From the NCBI GenBank assembly GCA_022376515.1, contig WTXI01000027.1, positions 62,001-126,000 on the forward strand: a DNA stretch of 64,000 nucleotides, given 5' to 3'. The notes under the pieces are model-generated. The model was not told where the DNA came from, made no database searches, and worked only from the letters and a program-made list of their open reading frames with translations. A program made the translations under genes and the position numbers. This document shows positions 45,231 to 58,226 of the stretch, piece by piece. Source of the stretch: Lactifluus volemus. Lineage: Eukaryota; Basidiomycota; Agaricomycetes; Russulales; Russulaceae. Within the stretch, counting starts at the first letter, position 1. Each line of letters begins with the position of its first letter.

Positions 45231-48104
45231 TTACCACATGCGGGTCCAGCGCTCCGGACTTTGCGTATTCGGACTCTCGTACAGCAGCGCGCGCTGCGCA
45301 AAGCCAACCGGACTTTCGTGTGGTTGCAAGCCACCCATGCCGGCGGTGCGGCTGGGCGTGGCCTGCGCGCCAAGACGCGCGAGCTCTTCGTCGAGCAGCG
45401 TGGCGGGGTCATGCGGGTCAAAGAGGGCACGCAGCGGCGAGTCGCTGGTCACGCCCATGAACATGAGTTTGCGCGGCGTGACGGGGGTGAAGGGGGTAAA
45501 TTGCAGCGAGGTGCGCCGGCGCGAGGGTGTGCGTATCAGGTTCTCCGAGTCTTCTGTCGCGTGGTGGTGATGGTGGTGGTGGCCGTCGTCTTTCGGTGGT
45601 AGGTTGGCGTCGCCGTGAGAAAGGGATGGGACAGGCGGGGGTGGGGGGTTAAGATGGGACTTGTAGTGTGCCAGGCTCGGCGACGGACTCATGTGCACGC
45701 CTAGATGTGAGAGGGGCGTTCGGGCGGCAGATAGATGGTGCTCTGAAGGCTTCTGAGGCGGCGTACAAGGACGACCCTCCGGCGTAAGCAGCGGTTTTAC
45801 TGTAGTGGGGAACACATTCTTGAGAGGCGGAGTAGATGGTCTTGGATTTTGAGCTCGAGGTCGGACGTTATGACGGACAAGGGTCGGCGACTCTGGTGCA
45901 GGGGGCAGAGAAGGTTTCTGCGACGAGTGAGGACCAATCGTAGATGAACGAATCGACCGTTACTCACCGTAGACGAATCTTTCGCCGTTGCCTTTTCTTT
46001 GCCTTTCTTGGATTTTCCCTTGGGTTTCGCAGCTGTTGCCTCCAAGATCTCGACCGCAGATTTCGGGTTTAATAGGGTCACTCCCGGAGCAAGTGCGTCA
46101 AGGGGTGCATCTTCAGGGACCACCAAGAATGCGGTGATATCAAATTTCGGTGATACCGAAGTTGACGCTCGAGACGATGCAGAGGCCTGAACAGGGACAT
46201 CGTGGTCGTCCATGTCCTCCGGCGGACTAGAAGAGCTGTTGTTGGGAATAAGATCTGGAAGAGATACAGATGAGGATGAGGTCGGTGGCAAGGATGGTGA
46301 GGGTGACTCTTCTGGCTCCGTCTTGATACGAGATACACAAGATGATGAGGTAGAGGGACGAGATATTGGGGGCGCAGAGGTGGGTGCTTCCGTGGACACT
46401 GGATTGTATGCCGAGCCAGGGGGCAAAACAGGAAAGATGACGCCTGCAGGTACAGAGTGAGGATGAGGCATGACATAGGGAGTATAATATGGTTGATGAT
46501 GCGTGCCAGGACGCGGACCGGGAAACATAGGTGGCCCAGGGTATGCCACGGCTGGAAGAGTGGACATCGGAATGCCCATATGCGGATGTAACGCTGGAGG
46601 GATTGGCTCTTGAGATGACGCTTCGGTCTTTGCCTTTTTCCGTCTGGGTTTCCGCGTAGGCGTATCCTCAACTGGTCGCTTGCGGTTGTTCACATTGCGC
46701 GCCTTGTCCTTCTGTTGCATATCCGCGCAAAATTCCTTGCGGAACCCGCCGCCTGCGAAACAGTCAAGGTCTTGATCGAAAATTGCCCAGAGGGTACGCC
46801 CGGCCGCGCGATCACGCTGTACCTTGCGAAAAACAATGGTCGTACTGAGTACATGTCGGATGGAATTCATCCAGGTCTGCTCATTGCGCTTAAAGTGGGG
46901 GTAAACGATGGTAATGTAGTCGTAGATTTCTTGTAACGTCAGGCGGTGTTCTGGAGAGGCAAGAATGGCTTGGCCGATCAAGGCGGCATAAGGGAGATCG
47001 GGTTTGATGAGAGAGTATGGGCCTGGCGGCAATTTAAATGGTAGATCATCATACTCGTCCTCTGTTGGCTCAGGTCCCATTGGCCCGGGTGACGACACGA
47101 TGTTAACGATAGGGCGGACTGGACTTGACGACGGGGTAGAGGGACCTGGTGATGACGGGGGAGGGGGGCAGTCTTGTAGTAACTGCGACGCGGGGTGACC
47201 GGAGGGAGAGAGGATCCCGTCTGAATAATAAGAGGTAAGGACACCAGCACAGCAAAGCAAGGGGTGCTAGACACCTTTTGGGAAGTCCCCGCGAGGGAGT
47301 TGCTCTCACTTGGTATAGAGGAAGCCACGCTACTCCGACGGGAGCGAGAGGGGGAAGGAGACTCGGCACGAGGAACGAAGGAGTCCTAGAGATGGAAAGC
47401 GTCAATATGACATCGACCTTTCCAAGCTATACCAACAGTGCGACTGTGCCTGGGTGTAACTGTCTGATACAAGACGGTATCTCGATAATAGCGGCCGGCT
47501 CGACCGGGCGTGGTAGACTGCGATTGAGATTCCTGTGTAGCGTAAAATGAGCCAAGCGGGACAGTAATATTTTGCTATTTCTCACCTGCGAGGGACCGAG
47601 ATTTGAAGGAAGAGAATCGTCGGTCGTCTTGACGCGTCCAGAGTCGCGTGGGCGAGCAGACGCGCGTAAGGAAGAACGGGCGGTGGGCGAATGAGGTAGC
47701 GTAGGGCTGGTATCGCGGTCCCGCCTGCTACGACGCTCTCTCTTACTGCGCCTATTCTGACGTTCGATGATTTCGTCCATGCTTTCGAAGCGACGGAGGG
47801 AGGACGAAGCGGTGGGCTCGACCGGTTCAGTCTTGATGGGGGTGGCGGGTGGGAGGGAAGGCGCGTCGGCTGCAGATATAGAGCGCGATTTTGCGCGAAG
47901 AGTTTGTGGGAGTGGAGTGGGACTTTTAACGCTGTCCGTATCAGACTCTACCATGGCGAATGCACGAAAAGAGTTGGCGTTTTCGGCAGTGAGAAACTGG
48001 CGCATTTGATCGCTGTGACGCGTCAAGTCGTCGCGTGTCATACCAAGATTTTGAAGGAGTTGAGACATGGGTGAGATTGGGTGGGAGTTGTTCGAATCAT
48101 CCAT
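45231..48104 (-). CDS. Forkhead-domain transcription factor
   Basis: This is a DNA-binding regulator of the FOX class. The start MDDSNNSHPISPMSQLLQNL is at 48104. An acidic and Ser/Pro-rich region with basic RRSKRERRSRRDRD follows. The forkhead domain (about 47010-46740) is KPDLPYAALIGQAILASPEH, RLTLQEIYDYITIVYPHFKR, NEQTWMNSIRHVLSTTIVFR and GRTLWAIFDQDLDCF, containing the recognition helix NSIRHVLS. A bipartite basic stretch (NNRKRPVEDTPTRKPRRKKA) is a likely nuclear signal. The rest is low-complexity, with a run of seven His (DDGHHHHHHHATED), ending WTRMW at 45231. Introns lie near 47540-47592, 47388-47420, 47225-47316 and 45915-45965. The intron before NGILSPSGHP is unusually long (92 nt) and was chosen because it alone restores the forkhead frame. 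Which Fkh/Hcm1-type orthologue it is cannot be told. Confidence 0.88.
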
Positions 48105-48257
48105 GTGGTGGTCAGAGAGGAAAGAGGAGGTGAGTGAGAGAGTGAGTGAGTGATTCGATGTGCTCAGACTGTGGAGCGAACCGAAGCAACTTTTGAGGTA
48201 CCTGTTTAGTCCTAATAAGGTATCGCGGACTCTAAACTGGGCTTAATATTATTAATA
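48105..48257. other. Short spacer between forkhead and mL44 genes
   Basis: 153 bp between two minus-strand genes. It holds a GA-repeat (GTGAGTGAGAGAGTGAGTGAGTGA, 48131-48154), read as TC-rich on the gene strand, in the forkhead 5' leader. Confidence 0.5.
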
Positions 48258-49466
48258 TTATGTAATAATACGACTACGACCAGCGCTGCCCAATTGTACT
48301 TCACTCGTGCCCAACTGTCCAGGTCGGTATTCGATCTCTTCCCCTTTCGTGAATATGTTGCCATCTACCTCGGGGAATGTCATAGTAGGAAGCCGCACCA
48401 TCTCCGGTGGTGTCTTCGTCAAGTACAGTCGATGAAGCGCATCCTCCGCAGCCTGTAAGTAAAGGTGACGTGAGATCCTTACCCGGTCGAAACTTGGTCG
48501 GGAGGGAGACCATACCCGGTATTCTGCCATCTTCAACGAGCTTCCGAATCCTTCTCCAAGTTGCTCAGTCCCACTGTAGACGCCAACAACAAAGACGGGC
48601 GAATTGGATAATCGACCCGTCTCTTTCAGTAACCTGTGAGAGGGATGCCATCAAGCCCGCTAGACACGGAAGACGTGTTTCGTTCATACGCACCTCGAGA
48701 TGGGCTTTTCGCGGCCAAACTTGGCAACCGTTTCTGCCAAGGCTACCTTGGGGTCGCGGAATTTTAACATCTTACGTAGGTCGACCTCTCGACTGAGGAA
48801 AAACTGATGTGTGAATTTACGAGCAGAAGATAGAGAGCGCCGATGATATATGAGTGCGACGAGAGAGCGAGGTATCGATGATAATGCATCATGGTGCAGC
48901 ACCGCCGGTTTGAGTGGCGTCGACGGCTTTTAAAAAGAGAAAAGAGAAAGATGAGAGGAGCTCGAAGAAATGGAGGGGCTCAAACGTACCGTCCTATTCC
49001 AACGTAGCAAGGGTGCGGCACCGACCTCCTTTGCAACATTGACACACGTGTTAGGGCCCACGTATGCGCTCACAGCTGCTTTTAAGACACGCGTTGGCAT
49101 GTGAGGGTATGAGGTAGCAACAAACTCGGACGCAAAAAGGCCGAGCAAGGCATTGCCCAAGTTGGATAAATTCCCATTGGCTGAAGGGGGCTTCTGATTG
49201 GGGAAGCGTTTGGCGAAGAGGGGAAGAGCGGATGGATGTGTGCAAGCTTGCTCGAGCTCAGGTATCTGGAGCACTGAACCAAACCCTATACGGTGACTCA
49301 ACGCAGAAAGGGCTGATGGTGGATTTGGTTGCAGCGAGGACCATGATTCTGGAGAGAAAGTAGAGGATGAAGAGCTGGCTACGAGGGCCTCTTTTGGTGG
49401 AAAGCGAGTTAAGGAGGAGAGTGGGACCGAGGCCAATTTTGCACCAGTCGAAGCCAGACGGCTCAT
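48258..49466 (-). CDS. MRPL44: Mitochondrial large ribosomal subunit protein mL44 (RNase III-like)
   Basis: This is a structural mitoribosome protein with a degenerate RNase III fold and a dsRNA-binding domain. The N-terminal segment [20 protein letters not shown] looks like a mitochondrial presequence. The RNase III region shows [40 protein letters not shown] and [11 protein letters not shown]. After an intron it continues [40 protein letters not shown] and [20 protein letters not shown]. The dsRBD part is [20 protein letters not shown] followed by [20 protein letters not shown] is at 48258. Catalytic acidic residues of true RNase III are not evident, as usual for mL44. Confidence 0.9.
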
Positions 49467-49778
49467 TGGTTCAGGTTGACCGAGTAAAATAAACGGGTAA
49501 TAAGGTCGTCCGTCTGTGTAAGCGCGCGTCTAGTGTCCCCTCAAGTCTACAGTCTAATTTTTTACATTACAACATCAATACAAATCACAGCTAGCTATTT
49601 AAATTGGCAATTTAACAGAGTACAGTATATAAAAAAAAAGTACAAGTAGTATTGTGTACATTCTGTACTGGTTCCCAAGTCAATTACATAGATCACAGTA
49701 CACGTGACAAGGGTTGAACCCATTTCGCCAAAGTGTTGAATCCAACAAACCGCCACGCTCACCCTGTTACCACTCACC
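49467..49778. other. Divergent intergenic mL44 / PMT
   Basis: 312 bp, AT-rich with an A9 run at 49631. It holds the promoters of both genes. A GTTGAACCC...GTTGAATCC pair (49713-49745) was checked for a tRNA T-arm and does not fold into one. Confidence 0.45.
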
Positions 49779-52629
49779 ATGTCCGATACCTCTTCCGCTC
49801 GATTACGGAACAGAACGCAAAGAAGAGTTTCCTCTCGTAGAGACCCTTCACCTTGTCCTGATGATGACATTGATCCCCCTCAAGACCCTGTGCGCTGTCA
49901 TGCCTTGTATTTCCCCACTCTACTCATTTTTTTTTCCGTCTCTAGGATTCCCGCGCCCCACTCGAACTTCTCTTAGAGTCCCATGAAGCCAGCATGGTCA
50001 TCGTCGGCGTTCTCACCATTCTTGCATTCGCCCTACGCTTCTATAAAATAAATCACCCAGATCAAGTAGTGTTCGTTCATTTTCACTTGCCTTTCGTTCA
50101 TCTTCAGTCTCATCATTTGGCCTCGTAGATTTGACGAAGTTCACTTTGGCAAATTCGCCGCCTATTATATCTTACGCGAATACTATTTCGACGTGCACCC
50201 GCCCTTTGCCAAGCTCCTTTTCGGCCTCGCTGGCTGGTTCGTCGGATTCGATGGCAACTTCAGCTTTGAGAATATCGGCGACAGTTATACCGAAAACCAT
50301 GTTCCTTACGTGGGCATGCGCGCTTTACCCGCAATCCTTGGTAGTCTCACCATCCCGGTTGTCTACGGCATCATGAAAGAGAGCGGATACGGCAATGTCA
50401 TCGCTGCCTTTTCTGCATCCATCGTCCTCTTTGGTCAGTACAATCTTCTGTAGTCTGCCGCTGGCCTTCAACCTTACATTTTCGCCTGAAGACAACGCAC
50501 ATGTTGCCCAGTCCCGCCTCATACTGTTAGACGCCACTCTCATATTTTTCCTATCTCTCACCATGTATTCCTACATCCGCTTCCGCAAGCTGCGATACTT
50601 GTATGTTCAACCTTGTCATCTTTCAAACGCCATCGCTCACCACCCATTAGAGCGTTCACCCCCGAGTGGTGGGGCTGGCTGATCGCTACCGGTATCTTTA
50701 TGGCCTGTACCTGGGGCTCTAAGGTGAACGGTGTACTTGCCGTCTTTGCCATCGGCGTCGCTGTTCTCGTCGATTTATGGGACCTTTTGGACCACCGAAA
50801 GAACCCGTCCATGGTCCGTACCCATTTGAGTTCCGAGTGTCACTCTGATGCCCTCTCAGGAACTCTTCTACCGCCATTTCGTAGCCCGCGCAATTGGGTT
50901 GATCCTCATTCCCTTCATCGTTTACCTATCGTTTTTCTGGATCCACTTTGCCATCCTTACTCACTCGGGCACCGGCGATACCTTCATGAGCCCCCGGTTC
51001 CAGGAGAGCTTGGCAGGAAACGAGTTGTTGATGAACAGCATTGGTAATACCTTACTTTCTCTTCAACATCTCACATACTTACCTTCATCTCAGAGCTCAG
51101 GTATTTTGACACCATCACTTTAAAACACAAGGATACCAAGGTTTTGCTGCATTCTCATCCCGAACGTTACCCACTGCGCTATGAGGACGGTCGTGTCAGT
51201 AGCCAAGGTAATGGCGTCTCAATGGCACGATGCACGTCTCTGACAGTTCTTCAGGCCAACAAGTCACAGGCTACGGTCACGCCGATGAAAACAACTGGTG
51301 GCAAGTCGTTCCCACAAAGGCTCTGCCCGAGACGGGTCGTGGTCGTATCGTTCGCCACAACGATGTCATCCAACTATTGCATGTCACCACAGAGACCTAT
51401 CTCCTAACTCACGACGTCGCATCCCCGCTTATGCCTACCAATCAGGAATTCACGACCTGGCCGAGGGATGACCTCTCACGGTATAACGACACCCTCTTCC
51501 AGCTTACCTTGAATGGTGCGCACGAAGGTGAAGCCGTCAGGAGCAAGAGCGGTTACCTCCGGCTCATACATGTCCCGACCAGGGTGTCACTCTGGAGCCA
51601 CCGTGACCAGCTCCCTGACTGGGCGTTCAAACAACAAGAGGTCAACGGAGATAAAAACCCAGTGGACCGTGGCAACGTTTGGTACGTCGACGAGATCATC
51701 TCTGGGGAAGGTGCGTCGTCGTTCCATTCTTGCATTCGCTCTCTAAAATGAATTATCGTATCCCCAGATGGCGAAGATGTGTTGGCTAGAAATACCGGAC
51801 AACAGACGAAATCTCCCAAGCGCCTCGGTTTCTTCAGTAAATTCTTCGAACTCCAACTCCTCATGTTGCAGCACAACGCCGGCTTGACTGCGTCACATCC
51901 CTACGCAAGCTCCCCGATCAACTGGCCGTTCCTCTTGAGCGGCATTAGCTTCTGGACGCAATCAGAGGGACAGAAACAAATTTATCTTATTGGCAACATT
52001 ATCGGCTGGTGGTCCTGTGCTCTTGCCTTGTCTCTGTACGTAGGTATCCTCGGTGCAGATTTACTCGCCAAGAGGCGAGGCATAGACCCCATCCCTATTC
52101 GTAAGTCGAACTTTATACCCGAGTGGCCAATTCGACTCTCACATGCGTGATCAATAGCCGTTCGCAACCGCATGTGGAACTCTGCGGGCTTCTTTGCCGT
52201 AGTGTGGTTTATTCATTACTCCCCATTCTTCCTCATGAGTCGACAACTATTCATCCATCACTACCTGCCTTCTCATCTAGCGTCTGCCCTTGTCGCCGGT
52301 GCAGTGCTTCACTTCCTCTTATCGGAATCCATCGAATACCCGATATCCGTGTTAGGGCACGGCACCAGACGGCGCCCGAGGCAGTGGGCAGAGCTTGGTA
52401 CTCGGGCCCCTATCATTGTCGTGATCTCCTTTGTCATATTATTTGCGGCTTTCGTTTACCTTGCTCCGATAACTTATGGCACCCCAGGGTATGTTTTTCA
52501 TGCGTGTCGCTCGCTCGTGGCTGCGTAGCTGACGTTGCTATTAGATTGGAAGGCCATCAGGTCAACGCTAAACGATTGCTATCTTCCTGGACGCTTCACT
52601 TTGCTGCCAAGCCATACGAAGAGTCGTGA
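49779..52629 (+). CDS. PMT4: Dolichyl-phosphate-mannose protein mannosyltransferase, PMT4 type
   Basis: This ER-membrane enzyme starts O-mannosylation of secretory and cell-wall proteins. The start MSDTSSARLRNRTQRRVSSR is a basic cytosolic tail. The luminal acidic motif is FDEVHFGKFAAYYILREYYF followed by DVHPPFAKLLFG, with the conserved Asp-Glu. Hydrophobic spans follow, for example VGMRALPAILGSLTIPVVYG, WWGWLIATGIFMACTWGSKV and AIGLILIPFIVYLSFFWIHF. MIR repeats appear as LLHSHPERYPLRYEDGRVSS, GRIVRHNDVIQLLHVTTETY and LRLIHVPTRVSLWSHRDQLP. C-terminal spans include GFFAVVWFIHYSPFFLMSRQ and VISFVILFAAFVYLAP. The MIR wording and the DTITLKHKDTKVLLHS segment favour PMT4 over PMT1/2. About ten introns were seen. 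The stop is at 52629. Confidence 0.88.
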
Positions 52630-52844
52630 TCTTGAGGAGGACAAGGCTTGGTGGTATTTTGGGGGGTTGGGTTTTTTTTTTTACGATTATTGTCCAAACT
52701 ATCTCCCCGAATTGTATCTAGCGTCTGAGTTGTGATAAATAAGCTCTTATTAAGTTGATGACCGGAATTTCGCTTCCGAGTCCGCTGCGCCGCGGTTTGC
52801 GGGTGAACTAATTGGTACAGCTTGCTCTTCCCCATTTCTCTATA

Positions 52845-55686
52845 ATGTTCAACGCACCACGGCCGACGCAGGCGTACGGTACCTCCTCTTCTGTTAGCTT
52901 TGGCGCTAGCTTTGTCGACGAAAACCCACTCGCCGCATCGACGACGACGTATGATGGTCTCGATCCTTGGAGTGCCGCTCCATCTCCATCTCCACCTCCA
53001 GTCCCCTCCATCTTTACCAACGCTATCGGTATGATAGCAACTGAGTACTTCTTTGTAACAAACACTGACTTTTTAACTACTAAGCTGAAGCTACCGTTCC
53101 GGCGATATATCAACAATCGTTCGCGACGGTCGATCCAACCAACTCTGGAGAAACTTCTGTAAATTCATTATCGCGCGTATTGTCGACGTCTTCGTTGCCG
53201 GCCGCGACGGTAGATAAGGTATACCCCTCTCCTCCGTTGCCGGTATTTCAACCAACTGGTTTATCAATTTCAGATCGTCAATCTCGTCAGTACACGTCCG
53301 CGCGTATCGAAACTCGAATTTTTCGTCGCTCTTGCTCTGGTTGCTCTAGCCCAAGCGGGGAAAGGTACGTCTACCACCACCAACCAGTAAACTCTTTCTC
53401 GATTGATTCCGATTGGTAAATTTAAAAAAAAAAGACGTCAGCGTGGAACAGGTCGCACTGCTCGCACAGCAGAACACGCTCCCAGAGCCCACGCTCGATA
53501 TCAGCTTGCTAAGCTATCGCGCCCCCGCCGCTACTACTACTTCCTCCAACGCTACCACCACCATCACTGCGTCTCGGCCGAGTCTATCGTATGGTCAGCC
53601 GGCGGCGAGTACTAGTACTGGTGGTGGTGGTGGTGGTAGTAACGGGACCGTCCCACCCCCTCCCGCAGACGACCCATGGATGACAGGTCGCTTTGGCACG
53701 TACCCAGGCGGCGCCGGTGCTGGTATCAATGGCGCTGGTGGTGCTGGTGGTATGCCGTCCAGCGTTTCTGGGACCGGATTGCCATCCGATTGGTGGAAGA
53801 GGCAAGAGAAGGTGTCAGTACAATTTGGAGGTCAACAAGGGTTCGTGCTCAACAGGTATATCGTATATGGGATCACCACCGAGGTTCGTAAAAAAAAAAC
53901 AAAAAACAAAAAAACAAAAAAACAAAAAAACAAAAAACAAAAAAAAAGACATACACATGCGCATTATCTCTTATCTCCTCCCCCCGTGTGTGTTTGTTAT
54001 ATCATCCCTCTCTCTGATCAGCTGGGTCTTAGCAGCGCGGGACTGTGCAACGGCGATACTCGGAATTCACGTTCTTGTGGGACTGCTTGGTTCGTCGTTA
54101 TCCTTTCCGCTTGTTGCCACAATTGCCTCCCAAGCGAATTGGACGTGAGTGTGATTGCTTTTTTTTAAATAAAAAAAAGTGCTGAAGAGTGAGGCGACCT
54201 TTTACTGTCAGCTGACGAATCATTCCTGGAGCAAAGAAGGTAAATTGCTCGCTAAATGGGACATTACCGCTGAACGATGGGTATGCGTTGACAGAAAGGG
54301 CTTGGAGAGATTCCTTTGTTTTGTGATGTGGGTTTTCAATCCAATCGCGATCGCTGTTGCGCGCCTTGACGGTCTTGCTGCAAAAGAAATCACCCCGTGA
54401 TCAAAGAAGATGCCTTGCTGAGCACCTTCCTCGTAGAGCCCTCCTTTGAGCAGTGGCGAAAACATTCGTCGATCTCGCTGGAAGAGGAATCTGCGAGCAA
54501 ACGTATCGATCGAGTGGAAGAAATGACTATTCCCAGTGACCTAGAAGACAAACTCGGGTACACTCCATATCTCCCCGCTATTTCTCCTTTTTTTTTTGAC
54601 TGATCTGCACCCTTTACGCTTGGGGTTAGGCATGTTCGACAAAGGATCATCCCTCTCATCGAGGCTTGGCAGAAGATTTGTATTTTGGGAGAGCGCCTCA
54701 TCCGGAAGCGCGAGGCTGCAGCGGTACGAAGCACCAGCACTCGGCCGTCTCTCATGCCTCATTTGCGTCTGCCACCCGCCCGTCGCATATATTCTACTTC
54801 AACCGCCGCCAACCTTATTCGAATACCGTCGATGTTGCCTCCCTTTTCTTCCCGTGATCCCGCCCTTTCGCTGTCGCCGTCTTCAACCGCGCAGGCAGAC
54901 TTGTCCCGCTTGACGAATACGCTCAAGACGCTCGTGGAGGTGAACGGGCAATGTTGGAAGGGCGAAGACTGCGACCTGTCGGAAGGCGTCAAGCAGGGTA
55001 TCAGCGTGGTAGCCTCACATGTACAGCGTCATACCGACTTGCTGGAGCTACGGGTATGTCGATCACCCCGTGAGATGCTGTCAGGTTCCTGACGAAAAGT
55101 TCTCATGTTAGACCGGCGTGTTGTTGCAAGACACGTTGGAAGGTCTCAAGGTCTGTCTTTTTTGTTTTTCTCGCTGAATCGACAGATCCGATGATGGTTC
55201 CCAACCCCCGCTCCAATTCCGCCGTCGTCAGAGTCAACGTGACCTGTACATCGCCATGCGAGATCTGTTTGTCCGACACGATCGTCTCTCGGTCGATCAA
55301 GTCGATCGCCTCAAGAAACGGGTGGACAGTAACGCGATCAAGCTGGAGAGCGTCAAGATGGCCGCCAAGGAGGGTTGGCAGGAAGAGGCAGAGAAGCTCG
55401 CGGGCATCATCGAGAAGGACAAGGTGACCATCTCGGCGCAACTCAACCGACGAGTGTTTATCCGCGCATGGTAAGCTGTTGCTCTGCCGCCGCGGCCCTC
55501 CTCCGCGCTGATGGAACTTTGGACAGTATGTGGCACGAGTTACGCGTGGTGTTACACAATAGGGAGAATACGCTTCTCACGCAGCTGGTGCAATCGTTTG
55601 CTCACGAAGAGCGGGACTATGCACATTCTGTGGCAGCGAACTGGGTGTCGTTGGCGCAAGCAGTGGAGAGTATGCCTTTTGAATGA
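52845..55686 (+). CDS. MVP1: Sorting nexin Mvp1/SNX8 (PX-BAR)
   Basis: This is an endosomal membrane-remodelling protein for retromer-related recycling. MFNAPRPTQAYGTSSSVSFG and a Pro-rich start lead to an EH-like helical segment (VPAIYQQSFATVDPTNSG, KLEFFVALALVALAQAGKDV). Gly/Ser/Pro-rich low complexity follows. The PX domain is GFVLNRYIVYGITTE, RGTVQRRYSEFTFLWDCLVR, RYPFRLLPQLPPKRIGPDES, FLEQRRKGLERFLCFVINHP, where RRYSEF and PPKRIG bind PI3P. The BAR part runs HVRQRIIPLIEAWQKICILG, ERLIRKREAAA, then QADLSRLTNTLKTLVEVNGQ to the end MPFE at 55686. The intron from 53884 (GTTCGT) to about 54034 is long for this genome and filled with AAAAAC repeats. Several exons were recovered only by requiring the PX motif to stay in frame. 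Confidence 0.88.
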
Positions 55687-55936
55687 ACCATCTTATCGTT
55701 ACGGTTTGGCCGATCGCTCAATGATCTGCTTTTGATGATGTATATATGTATGTTTGTCATGACCAACAGCAATATGATGCCCGCCCAATGTCTTGTTTCC
55801 CATGCTTACTTACTATACGAGGCGGGTAATTTTGATCACGTATCTCATCTCGCATAGCAAATGGAATATATCGATTCGCAAGCAAAGCAAAATTTTTTTT
55901 GGGGTGGGAGAAGGGTATAAAGGCGGGGAAAAGCCA

Positions 55937-57937
55937 TTAGTATATCCCGGGGATGAACTTCCATCTCACAATTTCGCAATAACGCTCCCAGTCTTTGCCG
56001 TACTTGATACCGCACCTATAAAAACAAACAGGTCATCAAAATGGCCATAGTGATGAGGTGGCGGAAGGAACGCCATGCGTACCGTTCAAAATCGCGCGTC
56101 GTACGGTGAATGAGCACGGTGATGAAGAAGACGCTGTAAAAATAGGGGATGGGAGATGCGGTTCCGACGACGAGGCCCCAGCTGAAACTCATGATCCAGT
56201 CGGCCACGTAGTTCTAAAACCAATATTTTATAGCGAAACTGCGTTTTAAGATGTCGCTGGACAAAAACGACGACGTACGGGTTTACGGGAGTACCTCCAC
56301 CAACCACTCGTGAGGAGGCAGTTGCTGTTTTTGAGAGAGGTAGCAGTTAGTCAGAGCTGGGAAAGGGATTGAAAAAAAGTTAGTAGTACCCGTGAGCGGT
56401 TTGTATGTAAGTGGGCTTCTCGATGGTGCCCCACGGCAGTTGGGGAAAAGTCCAGCGGTATTTGTAGTTGCCCTGAGTCTGCATTTTAAACCGACTTTTT
56501 TGTGACATGGAGGTGTCCCAGCTAGAGTTAAAAATAAAAAAAAAAGGGAAGAAGGGTCAGGTGGTGGAGAGTTTTGTTTTTTGCTTGTTCGCCTTACACG
56601 TAGTAAGCGGTGATCAAGGTGGCGAAAAGCGCGATGTACGTGGGCGTTGAAAACTTGTATTTCTCCGGTTCGTGTGAAGCCATATAAACGACCGAGTAAA
56701 CATAAGTCTGTCGCGGTTTTATATATTTTGATCAGAATCAGCACCGAGGTCACTGCAAAATGGCCTCACAAATGGGACGCCTGCAAAATTCCAAAAGATG
56801 ACCATAAAGCCCCATTTTTCGTGGAACATATCCCAAGTTTGGGGGATGCACTCCTCGCCCTTGCAGCTGTGACCGCCGAAAGTGAGTTGCAGCCTAGTGA
56901 GTGATCCAGCCAAAAAAAAAAAACATAATCTCACCATGCATTCAGATACAGCCAGGTGGCGAGACACATAAACGCCATGTTCTGGAAAATAGATCTCGCT
57001 CAACGCAAATCACCCCGAAATGATCGGTACGTACGGGAGTGACGGCACCATATTGTTCATACTGTTTGCACGCACCCGAGACGGCTAGGAAAAAGACGAT
57101 TACCCATGGAATGCGGACCTCGGCCCACATTTTCAAGTCAACCGGACCAATGCGGGGGTTGAGTGCGGCACCCATAAATACGTCATATATAAAGCTGCCC
57201 GACATGCGCATCTGTTCACCACGAGCGACGGTCCAAAAATAAGTCCCAAAGGATACTGCGAAGCCCCAGATCATGGCAACGGACATGATGTGGCCGTAGT
57301 TATCGATGATTTCTGTGAGGCGGAATATGTGATAGTGGTGAAGGACCGCAGCGGTGATGAAGGTAAAGTAGACCGAAAAGAGAGCGTTGCAATTGTACAT
57401 GAGAGTCTTGTAACCAAGAGATGGCACTGGCAAGCCCTCTTGCATATAGCCAGGCATAACCCAGGCGAGAAAGAGCTCATAGAAAATGAGGCCAGAATAT
57501 ACTTTCCACGCATAGAGATTGGGGCTGGCATCCTACATGGAAAAAAAAAAAAAGATGAGGGCTCTAGTCGGACAACCAACGGTAGAAGACGGACATCGCG
57601 AATGTGAGCCCACATTTGGTGGATGAACGGCTTGATTCCCTCGACGGAAGTCGGAATGACGAGCTGGCCGTCATAGAACCAAAGGCATATCCACAGGTAG
57701 TACATGAGAATCGGGAAACCGATCATCATGGCTGTGACCCCCCACGGTCCGCCAAACTCCCACCTTGGAAACAACGTCGTAGATGAGTTTTTGGAGGTAG
57801 AAGCCAAGCACGGACCTGTTATGAGAATCGAGGAATTTATCTGTCTTGCGGCCTTCATCGGTAACGGAGACTCCTGATGAGCTATGCACAGCTCTGTGAC
57901 GGAGCTCTGTGGTCTCTGTGGAAATTGCTGAGGACAT
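55937..57937 (-). CDS. ERG4: Delta(24(24(1)))-sterol C-24(28) reductase (ERG4)
   Basis: This is the last step of ergosterol synthesis, an NADPH-dependent ER-membrane reductase. ATG at 57937 gives MSSAISTETTELRHRAVHSS and SGVSVTDEGRKTDKFLDSHN, spliced to RWEFGGPWGVTAMMIGFPIL. The alternative ATG at 57969 is out of this frame. Conserved blocks are QEGLPVPSLGYKTLMYNCNA, GSFIYDVFMGAALNPRIGPV, DLKMWAEVRIPWVIVFFLAV, QTWDMFHEKWGFMVIFWNFA, RWTFPQLPWGTIEKPTYIQT, SRKPNYVADWIMSFSWGLVV, and the C-terminal reductase signature LIHRTTRDFERC followed by IKYGKDWERYCEIVKWKFIP. TAA is at 55937. At least eight membrane spans were seen. All exons are conserved and in frame. Confidence 0.92.
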
Positions 57938-58147
57938 GCCAGTATGGTACGATCATAATGTTTTCCCATACTCGACGCGTTTCAATACACGGAGCATCAC
58001 GTGATAAGGGTACCCGCGCGGCGCGTGCACTAAACTGCAATAGTCTAAATGACCCGAAACATAGCCGCTTGGCAATTCACACTTTCGCAGCAACGAGGAG
58101 AGTGAGGAAAGAGAAATCCATGTTTATGATCTTTTTTTCCAGTGGGA

Positions 58148-58226
58148 TTCATTGTGAGACCCAGAATGATAAATTTACGGGAGTTCGAAGACACTGTCAC
58201 TAAGCGAGCTAGTGCCTCAGCTTGGA
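58148..58226. repeat. Diverged repeat, copy 1 (second at 63682-63748)
   Basis: Both copies share GACACTG.CAC.AAGCGAGC.AGTGCCTCAGCTTGG and a more diverged left part. On the minus strand both keep the reading QAEALARLV, which hints at a shared exon, although no complete gene is visible around either copy. Confidence 0.55.

Noticed and set aside
49710..49790. tRNA-like GTTGAACCC/GTTGAATCC segment before the PMT gene
   Set aside because: The supposed T-stem pairs poorly and no cloverleaf fits.
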